A stretch of DNA of 11,253 nt from Paracoccaceae bacterium (lineage in GTDB: Bacteria; Pseudomonadota; Alphaproteobacteria; Rhodobacterales; Rhodobacteraceae). The stretch lies in assembly GCA_021767525.1 (NCBI GenBank), contig JAASTF010000081.1, positions 1 to 11,253 on the forward strand. Direction: 5' to 3'. The position numbers were made by a program, and so were the translations under genes. Of the stretch, positions 6,695 to 11,253 are shown piece by piece (position 1 is the first letter of the stretch; each line of letters starts with the position of its first letter). The notes under the pieces were generated by a model. It had not been told where the DNA came from and made no database searches. It was given only the letters and a program-made list of their open reading frames with translations.

Positions 6695-6720
6695 AAAGGG
6701 GCCCGCGCGGGCCCCTTTTT
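6695..6720. terminator. Bidirectional terminator between VPLPA-CTERM copy 2 and FKBP gene
   Basis: A perfect palindrome (GGGGCCCGCGCGGGCCCC flanked by AAA and TTT) ends in TTTTT on the plus strand and has an A/T-rich TTTCTTATG on the minus strand. It lies 28 bases after the VPLPA-CTERM stop and 31 bases after the FKBP stop on the other strand, so it can serve both convergent genes. Confidence 0.85.
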
Positions 6721-6750
6721 CGTGTCATGACGCGGTGATGTTCGCGCGGC

Positions 6751-7179
6751 TCAGGCGATCTCGACCAGCTCGATCGCAAAGGTCAGGTCGCGGCCCGCCA
6801 GCGGGTGGTTGGCGTCCAGCGTCACCTCGGTTTCCGTCACCTCGGCCACGGTCACCGGCATCACCTGGCCCTGCGGCGTCTGCACCTGCAACTGGGTGCC
6901 GATATCCAGCGGAATATCCGCCGGGATCTCGGCGCGCGGCACCGCCTGGCGGGCGGCCGGGTCGGGCTGGCCATAGGCCTCGTCGCAGGGCACTTCGACG
7001 GTTTTCTTGTCGCCCACTTCCATGCCGGGCATCGCCTTGTCGAGGCCGGGGATGATCTGGCCCGATCCCACGGTAAACTCCAGCGGGTCGCGCCCTTCCG
7101 AACTGTCGAAGGTCGAGCCATCGGCCAAGGTGCCGGTGTAGTGAATGCGGACGGTATCGCCCTGTTTGACTTGCGTCAT
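6751..7179 (-). CDS. FKBP-type peptidyl-prolyl isomerase, SlyD-like
   Basis: This 142-residue enzyme catalyses cis-trans isomerisation of peptide bonds before proline and often acts as a chaperone. The FKBP part is split, as in SlyD. The first half has VRIHYTGTLADGSTFDSS (10-27), LEFTVGSGQIIPGLDKAM (33-50) and MEVGDKKTVEV (53-63). An inserted flap domain runs from about 72 to 122 (PRAEIP at 81-86, then beta strands). DANHPLAGRDLTFAIELVEI (122-141) closes the FKBP fold and is the SlyD signature. The histidine- and cysteine-rich metal-binding tail of E. coli SlyD is absent, so the nickel-delivery role known there is not supported. No signal peptide is present, so it is cytoplasmic. AGGA lies 8 bases before the ATG at 7179. 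It is transcribed alone and diverges from the haloacid dehalogenase operon. Confidence 0.94.
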   Translation of the reverse strand: MTQVKQGDTVRIHYTGTLADGSTFDSSEGRDPLEFTVGSGQIIPGLDKAMPGMEVGDKKTVEVPCDEAYGQPDPAARQAVPRAEIPADIPLDIGTQLQVQTPQGQVMPVTVAEVTETEVTLDANHPLAGRDLTFAIELVEIA

Positions 7180-7316
7180 CGGTAAATCCTGTCTGTCGGG
7201 AAGGTGAAAATGTCAGAGGCCGCGTGTCTGCGCGGGTGCTCATATCGCTCGGGCGAAACTGTAACGGATGCGGCCCACCCACGCAAACAGGTCGCGGCAG
7301 GGCGGTTTTTTTGTGC

Positions 7317-7332
7317 TTTTCCAAATGGAAAA
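7317..7332. promoter_or_regulatory. Inverted repeat upstream of the dehalogenase operon
   Basis: TTTTCC-AAAT-GGAAAA is a perfect 6-bp inverted repeat in the 193-bp gap between the FKBP gene and the haloacid dehalogenase gene, 40 bases before the ATG of the latter and just after a run of seven T. It could be an operator near the promoter of the three-gene operon. I see no clear -35/-10 pair. Confidence 0.3.
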
Positions 7333-7372
7333 CCCGTGCCAGTCTGCCCGGGCGGACTGGGAAAGGGGCGGC

Positions 7373-8059
7373 ATGGCCATCACAACATGTATCTTCGATG
7401 CCTATGGCACGCTTTTCGATGTGTCCGCCGCCGCGCGTCTGGCCGCAGAAGAGCCGGGCGGCGAAAAACTGGCCCGCCACTGGCCGCAACTGGCCGCCGA
7501 TTGGCGGATGAAGCAACTGCAATACAGCTGGCTGCGCGCGATCACCGGCCATCACACCGATTTCTGGACCGTCACCCAGGACGGGCTGGATTGGGCGCTC
7601 GAGGCGCAGGGCCTGGATAGCGACGACGCGCTGCGCCAACGCCTTCTGGCGCTTTACTGGCAGCTACAGGCCTACCCCGAGGTGCCCGCCATGCTGGCCG
7701 CGCTGAAAGAAACCGGGCTGAACACCGCGATCCTGTCCAACGGCAGCCCCGACATGCTGTCCGGCGCGGTGCAATCCGCCGCCCTGTCCGAAGTGCTGGA
7801 TGACGTGCTGTCGGTGGAAAGCGTCGGCATCTTCAAACCCGCCCCGCAGGTTTACGACATGGTGCTGCAACGGTTTGGCGTGGCCAAGGAACACGTGCTG
7901 TTCGTGTCGTCGAACGGCTGGGATGCAGGGGCGGCGGCGGCCTATGGCTTCGTCACGGCCTGGGTCAACCGCGCGGGCGAGCCGGTCGACCGTCTGCCGG
8001 GCCGCCCCGATCACATCCTGTCCGACCTAAGCGCAATTCCCGACCTGGCGAGGGGCTGA
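7373..8059 (+). CDS. Haloacid dehalogenase, type II (L-2-haloacid dehalogenase-like)
   Basis: This 228-residue HAD-superfamily hydrolase is expected to replace the halogen of 2-haloalkanoic acids with hydroxyl. The catalytic set of characterised L-2-haloacid dehalogenases is complete: nucleophile D9 in FDAYGTLFDV (T13), R45 in DWRMKQLQYSWLR, S122-N123 in LSNGS, K155 in FKPAPQVY (Y161), and S179-S-N181-G-W-D184. This pattern separates it from phosphatase members of the superfamily, though the real substrate could be another small acid. Length is normal. The ATG at 7373 has AAAGGGG upstream; an upstream in-frame ATG at 7268 would add 35 residues with no family similarity. The stop overlaps the start of the next gene (TGATG), so this is the first of three coupled genes. 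Confidence 0.92.
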   Translation: MAITTCIFDAYGTLFDVSAAARLAAEEPGGEKLARHWPQLAADWRMKQLQYSWLRAITGHHTDFWTVTQDGLDWALEAQGLDSDDALRQRLLALYWQLQAYPEVPAMLAALKETGLNTAILSNGSPDMLSGAVQSAALSEVLDDVLSVESVGIFKPAPQVYDMVLQRFGVAKEHVLFVSSNGWDAGAAAAYGFVTAWVNRAGEPVDRLPGRPDHILSDLSAIPDLARG

Positions 8060-8883
8060 TGCCTGATTTCACCACATCCGACGGCATCCGCCTGCATTAC
8101 GAAGACGAAGGCTCGGGCCTGCCGCTTTTGTGCCTGTCGGGCCTGACGCGCAACGCGCGCGATTTCGATTTCGTGGCGCCCCACCTGGGCGCCGCCCGGC
8201 TGATCCGGCTGGATTACCGCGGGCGCGGGCAATCGGACTGGGCCGATCCCGACACCTACACCGTCCCGCGCGAGGCACGAGATGCCCTGGAATTGCTCGA
8301 TCACCTCGGGCTGGACAAGGCCGCCGTCCTGGGCACGTCGCGCGGCGGGATCATCGCCATGATGCTGGCCGCCACCGCCCATGGCCGGCTACTGGGCGTG
8401 GCGATGAACGATATCGGCCCGGTGGTCGACCCTGCGGGGCTGGACACGATCATGGGCTATTTGGGCCGCGATCCGGGCTTTGACGATTTCAAACAGATGG
8501 CGCAGGCGCGCAAACGCGCGATGGACGCGACCTTTCCCGGCGTGCCGCTGGATCGCTGGCGGCAGGAAATCACCCACACCCATGTCGAAACCGACCAGGG
8601 CGTGCGCATCAATTACGACCCGAAACTGCGCGACGCGGTGGAACAGCAGGGCGCCAAACCCGCCCCCGACCTCTGGCCGCTCTTCGATGCCATCGCGCCG
8701 CTGCCCGCGGCGATCATCCGGGGCGAAAACTCCGACATCCTGTCGGCGGCCACGGTAAAGGAAATGTCCCGCCGCAACCCCGACCTGATCGCGGCCCATG
8801 TGCCCGATCGCGCGCATATCCCCTTTCTCGATGAAAAAGAGGCGCTCGCCGCCCTGCAAGCCTGGATCGACAAACTGCAATGA
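8059..8883 (+). CDS. Alpha/beta-fold hydrolase
   Basis: This 274-residue soluble hydrolase has a complete catalytic triad: S94 in the nucleophile elbow GTSRGG (92-97), D226 in RGENSDIL (221-228) and H253 in PDRAHIPFLDE (249-259). LDYRGRGQSDW (51-61) is the usual strand-loop ahead of the nucleophile, and LCLSGLTRNARDF (24-36) provides the oxyanion-hole region in place of the more common HG. The residues 120-205 form the variable lid, which sets the substrate; it is not diagnostic to me. Candidate activities are an esterase, lactonase or C-C hydrolase. Its ATG overlaps the stop of the dehalogenase gene by one base and its stop overlaps the start of the dehydratase gene (ATGA), so it sits in the middle of a translationally coupled operon. 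No signal peptide is seen. Confidence 0.92.
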   Translation: MPDFTTSDGIRLHYEDEGSGLPLLCLSGLTRNARDFDFVAPHLGAARLIRLDYRGRGQSDWADPDTYTVPREARDALELLDHLGLDKAAVLGTSRGGIIAMMLAATAHGRLLGVAMNDIGPVVDPAGLDTIMGYLGRDPGFDDFKQMAQARKRAMDATFPGVPLDRWRQEITHTHVETDQGVRINYDPKLRDAVEQQGAKPAPDLWPLFDAIAPLPAAIIRGENSDILSAATVKEMSRRNPDLIAAHVPDRAHIPFLDEKEALAALQAWIDKLQ

Positions 8884-9857
8884 ACATCGACATGATCCGC
8901 GCCGCAGACGCGCGGTTGGCCGGGCAGAAACGCATCACGCCCCTGCTGAACGCCCCGCTTCTGGATCAGCGGCTGGGCCGCAAGCTGTTGGTCAAGGCGG
9001 AATGCCTGCAACTGACCGGCAGCTTCAAGTTTCGCGGCGGGTTTTCCGCCGTGTCCGCGCTGGATGCGGCCACCCGCGAAAGGGGCGTCATCGCCTTTTC
9101 CAGCGGCAACCACGCGCAGGGCGTGGCGCTGGCCGCGGCGATGCACGGTGCGCCCGCGGTCATCGTCATGCCGTCGGACGCGCCACAGATGAAAATCGAC
9201 AACACCCGCGCCTACGGGGCCGAGGTGGTGCTCTATGACCGCCCCGGCGGCGAAAGCCGCGAGGACGTGGGCAACCGCCTGACGGCGGAACGCGGAATGA
9301 CCCTGATCAAACCCTATGACGAGCCGCAGGTGATCGCGGGGCAGGGCACCGTGGGGCTGGAAATCGCCGTGCAGGCCGCCGAACATGGCGTGGACGAGGG
9401 CGATGTGCTGGTCTGTTGCGGCGGCGGGGGGCTGACCTCGGGCATCGCGCTGGCGCTGGCGGCCGACGCGCCCGGCCTGCGCGCAAGACCGTGTGAGCCC
9501 GAGGGGTTCGACGATGTCGCCCGCTCGCTTGAAACCGGCACGATCCAGACGAATGATCGCCTGTCGGGCAGCATCTGCGACGCCATCATCACGCCCGCGC
9601 CGGGCGACCTGACCTTTCCAATCATGGCCGCGCTCTGCGGCCCCGGCCTCGCCGTCAGCGAGGATCAGGTGCTGCGCGCGATGGCGCTGGCCTGGCAGCA
9701 TCTGAAAATCGTGGTCGAACCGGGTGGCGCAGCGGCGCTGGCAGCGGCGATGTTCCACGGCGATGCGATACAGGGCGAGGCGGTGATCGCCGTGGCCACC
9801 GGCGGCAATGTCGATCGCGCCATGTTCTCCCGCGCGCTGGCGACTCTGGATAGCTAA
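8880..9857 (+). CDS. PLP-dependent threonine/serine dehydratase family protein
   Basis: This 325-residue enzyme is a fold-type II PLP enzyme. K50 in GSFKFRGG (47-54) binds the cofactor as a Schiff base. SSGNHAQG (74-81) contacts the substrate carboxylate, GGGGL (181-185) cradles the PLP phosphate, and TGGN (307-310) lies at the pyridine nitrogen. There is no C-terminal ACT regulatory domain, so it is a catabolic type (or a serine racemase or hydroxyaspartate dehydratase relative) and not the feedback-regulated biosynthetic IlvA. The EPEGFDD segment (206-212) is a conserved acidic patch that binds a divalent metal in some relatives. The expected reaction is ammonia release from threonine or serine to give 2-oxobutyrate or pyruvate; exact specificity cannot be told. 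It is the last gene of the dehalogenase-hydrolase-dehydratase operon. No clear terminator follows; the repeat array begins 87 bases after its stop. Confidence 0.93.
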   Translation: MNIDMIRAADARLAGQKRITPLLNAPLLDQRLGRKLLVKAECLQLTGSFKFRGGFSAVSALDAATRERGVIAFSSGNHAQGVALAAAMHGAPAVIVMPSDAPQMKIDNTRAYGAEVVLYDRPGGESREDVGNRLTAERGMTLIKPYDEPQVIAGQGTVGLEIAVQAAEHGVDEGDVLVCCGGGGLTSGIALALAADAPGLRARPCEPEGFDDVARSLETGTIQTNDRLSGSICDAIITPAPGDLTFPIMAALCGPGLAVSEDQVLRAMALAWQHLKIVVEPGGAAALAAAMFHGDAIQGEAVIAVATGGNVDRAMFSRALATLDS

Positions 9858-9944
9858 CGGCAGCAGCCGCGCGCCCCAGGGTCGGGAATGGCACCTTAGG
9901 CAGATGGCCGACGCCCAAGTCCGTCGCTGCACCAAAGGTTAACG

Positions 9945-10165
9945 ACCGCGCGGTTTGCCGTTGCAATCGCGCGGTTTTGCCGGGGGCTTGTCCGCTTGGG
10001 GTATCATGATACCCGTAAGGTGTTGATGCGCACCTGCGCGGGCTGCGAAACCGCGCGGTTTCGGGTAACGACCGTGCGGATTTCAGGCTGACGCCAAGAA
10101 AAATCGCGCGGTTTCGGGCGCAAACCGCGCGGTAAACGCAACGCGCGGTCAAAGCCGCGCGGTCG
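9945..10165. repeat. Array of eight short CGCGCGG elements with helical phasing
   Basis: This array fills most of the 312-bp gene-free stretch between the dehydratase gene and irr; I see nothing notable in 9858-9944. The consensus is (A)ACCGCGCGGTTT, whose core ACCGCGCGGT is a palindrome. Copies start (at the CGCGCGG core) at 9947, 9968, 10052, 10073 (CGTGCGG), 10105, 10126, 10142 and 10156. Spacings are 21, 84, 21, 32, 21, 16 and 14 bases. The best copy is GAAACCGCGCGGTTTC (10047-10062), a perfect 16-bp palindrome. The last copy ends 4 bases before the irr stop codon. Function is unknown; possibilities are a regulator-binding array, a set of small hairpins acting on mRNA ends, or a family of intergenic repeats. 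Confidence 0.8.
9999..10014. promoter_or_regulatory. Perfect 16-bp palindrome
   Basis: GGGTATCATGATACCC is a perfect palindrome lying in the 84-base gap between repeat copies 2 and 3. Its A+T-rich centre (TATCATGATA) is unlike the CGCGCGG repeats, and it has the size and symmetry of an operator for a dimeric regulator. No promoter or gene start is next to it. Confidence 0.4.
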
Positions 10166-10169
10166 ACTG

Positions 10170-10592
10170 TCAGGTGCGGCGCAGGCGGATCACCACGTCG
10201 ACGGCGGCCACTTCGGCGCCTTCGGGGACTTGGGGCAGGCGCTTGATCTCCAGCTCTTCGCTGGGTGCGTCTTGCAGCGTGCCGCTGTCTTCCCAAAAGA
10301 AATGCGGGTGATCGTGGGTGTTGGTGTCGAAATAGCTTTTCGTGCCGTCCACCGTGATCTCGTGCAGCAGACCAGCCTCGCAAAAGGCGCGCAGCGTGTT
10401 GTAAACCGTTGCCAGGCTTACCTTTTCGCCGCTGCCGCGCACATCCGCGAACAGGCTTTCGGCGGTGACGTGGCGGTGGTTGCCATCGCCCACCAGCATG
10501 GCCGCCAGGGCCAAGCGCTGGCGCGTCGGGCGCAGGCCGCCATCGGCCAGCCACTCGGTTCCACGTTTGATCTGCTGAGGTGTCACTGTCAT
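10170..10592 (-). CDS. irr: Irr-type Fur-family iron/heme-responsive regulator
   Basis: This 140-residue transcription factor has the Fur-family winged helix: GLRPTRQRLALAAML (19-33) and ATVYNTLRAFCEAGLL (61-76). SYFDTNTHDHPHFFWEDSGTL (86-106) and the closing DVVIRLRR (132-139) are the Irr hallmarks, and the CxxC pairs of true Fur are missing. Irr proteins report iron status through heme and control heme and iron genes. The usual HHH heme site is here H93-D-H95-P-H97, and there is no N-terminal GC-x-x-H heme regulatory motif like that of Bradyrhizobium Irr. The ATG at 10592 follows AAGGA 7 bases upstream. The open frame continues 60 codons upstream through the promoter region, so that longer start is rejected. 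The gene diverges from fabA, and the repeat array ends beside its stop codon. Confidence 0.92.
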   Translation of the reverse strand: MTVTPQQIKRGTEWLADGGLRPTRQRLALAAMLVGDGNHRHVTAESLFADVRGSGEKVSLATVYNTLRAFCEAGLLHEITVDGTKSYFDTNTHDHPHFFWEDSGTLQDAPSEELEIKRLPQVPEGAEVAAVDVVIRLRRT

Positions 10593-10615
10593 CGCGATTT
10601 CCTTGGCTCTCCAAT

Positions 10616-10645
10616 AATATAGGGGCTGGGGTGGGGGGATTTCAA
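10616..10645 (-). promoter_or_regulatory. Candidate irr promoter
   Basis: On the minus strand TTGAAA (10645-10640) and TATATT (10621-10616) are separated by 18 bases, a good sigma-70 type match. The leader would be only about 15-20 bases long, placing AAGGA and the irr ATG directly after the transcription start. The spacer is very C-rich on this strand. Confidence 0.55.
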
Positions 10646-10698
10646 ACAAAAAGCCCGCAAACCCGTTTCCGCATTGCCGCACCGCACCACGCACGCAG

Positions 10699-10728
10699 GC
10701 TTGCAGCCAAGCGCAGCAGGGTGTTAGA
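10699..10728 (+). promoter_or_regulatory. Candidate fabA promoter with inverted repeat
   Basis: CTTGCA (10700-10705) and GTTAGA (10723-10728) are 17 bases apart and are plausible alphaproteobacterial -35 and -10 boxes about 45-70 bases before the fabA start. GCTTG-CAGC-CAAGC (10699-10712) is an inverted repeat across the -35 box and could be an operator. The evidence is pattern only. Confidence 0.35.
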
Positions 10729-10771
10729 GGGGGCGCAACCCGAAACGGACGATCAAGAAGGACACGCCGCA

Positions 10772-11253
10772 ATGGCCGAGTATCCCACCAGCTTTGGCAA
10801 GGAAGACCTGTTGAAATGCGCGCGCGGCGAGTTGTTTGGGCCGGGGAATGCGCAGTTGCCGGAACCGCCGATGCTGATGATGGACCGGATCACCGACATT
10901 TCCGGCGATGGTGGCCTGCACGGGAAGGGACATGTTGTGGCCGAGTTCGATATCGACCCCAACTTGTGGTTTTTCGAGTGCCATTTTCCGGGCAATCCGA
11001 TCATGCCGGGGTGCCTGGGGCTCGATGGGCTGTGGCAGCTGACCGGATTCAACCTGGGCTGGCGCGGCTGGCAGGGGCGCGGATATGCGCTGGGCGTGGG
11101 CGAGGTCAAGCTGAAGGGCATGGTGCGCCCGGACCGTAAGATGTTGACCTACAAGGTAGATTTCACCAAGGCCGTGCAGACGCGCCGCCTGACCATGGGC
11201 GTGGCCGACGGCATCGTCGAGGCCGATGGCGAGGTGATTTACGAGGTCAAGGA
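10772..11253 (+). CDS. fabA: 3-hydroxydecanoyl-ACP dehydratase/isomerase (cut by window end)
   Basis: The first 160 residues are visible and no stop is reached; family members have about 170, so only about ten residues are missing. The enzyme dehydrates 3-hydroxydecanoyl-ACP and isomerises the trans-2 product to cis-3-decenoyl-ACP, the entry step to unsaturated fatty acids. The hot-dog fold active site is intact: FFECHFPGNPIMPGCLGLDG (67-86) with catalytic H71 and D85, matching H70 and D84 of E. coli FabA. MLMMDRI (34-40) and the C-terminal TYKVDFTK are also typical. AAGGA lies 10 bases before the ATG. In related genomes fabB commonly follows, and here it would lie beyond the window. It diverges from irr. 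A FadR- or FabR-like site cannot be assigned from sequence. Confidence 0.97.
   Translation, partial: MAEYPTSFGKEDLLKCARGELFGPGNAQLPEPPMLMMDRITDISGDGGLHGKGHVVAEFDIDPNLWFFECHFPGNPIMPGCLGLDGLWQLTGFNLGWRGWQGRGYALGVGEVKLKGMVRPDRKMLTYKVDFTKAVQTRRLTMGVADGIVEADGEVIYEVK

Noticed and set aside
7291..7312. GCGG...TTTTTTT as a terminator between FKBP and dehalogenase genes
   Set aside because: No stem precedes the T run, and the flanking genes diverge, so no transcript is expected to end there.
9858..9869. CGGC-AGCA-GCCG as terminator of the dehydratase operon
   Set aside because: The stem is only 4 bp and no T run follows.
9999..10014. parS site
   Set aside because: The alphaproteobacterial parS is built around GTTTCACGTGAAAC; this palindrome does not resemble it.
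9945..10165. CRISPR array
   Set aside because: The repeated element is only about 12-14 bases, spacing varies from 14 to 84, there are no unique spacers of even length, and no cas gene is near.
9945..10165. Iteron replication origin
   Set aside because: The 21-bp step is iteron-like, but there is no rep gene, no DnaA box or A+T-rich unwinding region that I can see, and the neighbours are chromosomal housekeeping genes.
9655..10614. Long minus-strand open frame across the dehydratase gene, the repeat array and irr
   Set aside because: It runs through three unrelated regions in another frame from irr, its product is low-complexity R, A and P, and no ribosome site supports it.
10602..10711. 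CTTGGCT / AGCCAAG inverted pair in the irr-fabA gap
   Set aside because: A 7-base match about 100 bases apart is expected by chance and forms no local structure.
10593..10772. N-terminal extension of Irr
   Set aside because: The frame is open upstream but covers the promoter region and would not match Irr length; the internal ATG has a good ribosome site.

Overview
The window looks like a stretch of chromosome from a high-GC alphaproteobacterium, most likely in the Rhodobacterales (roseobacter/Rhodobacter group). The clues are two proteins ending in a VPLPA-CTERM sorting signal, an Irr-type Fur-family regulator divergent from fabA, and the general protein style. There are twelve complete genes, one gene (fabA) cut by the right edge, five hairpins placed as terminators, and one unusual array of short repeats. 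There is no rRNA, tRNA, transposase, phage gene or CRISPR.

Left part (1-1783, minus strand): a tightly packed run, transcribed leftward, of a DUF952 protein, pyrD (dihydroorotate dehydrogenase, class 2) and a small ArsC-family reductase. Each stop overlaps the next start by a few bases, so they are probably translated from one mRNA. A hairpin follows, then 23 C at the very window edge, which may be an assembly artefact.

Middle part (1907-7179): a secreted UshA-like 5'-nucleotidase and a zinc-free quinone-oxidoreductase-like protein run rightward, each followed by a hairpin. Facing them is an unassigned membrane protein with a CxxC...C motif. Next come two tandem paralogous VPLPA-CTERM surface proteins, each preceded by a short A+T-rich leader with a shared sequence and each followed by a strong terminator. 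A SlyD-like FKBP prolyl isomerase converges on the second terminator.

Right part (7373-11253): a three-gene operon with overlapping stops and starts encodes a type II haloacid dehalogenase, an alpha/beta hydrolase and a PLP-dependent threonine/serine dehydratase. After it lies a 312-bp gene-free stretch. This holds eight copies of a short element around CGCGCGG, most spaced by 21 bp or multiples of a helical turn, plus a separate perfect 16-bp palindrome. The array ends almost at the stop codon of irr (minus strand). irr and fabA diverge from a shared promoter region, so iron/heme-responsive regulation and unsaturated fatty acid synthesis sit side by side.

The phased repeat array between the dehydratase gene and irr is the least explained signal here. 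The tandem VPLPA-CTERM pair and the CxxC membrane protein come next.
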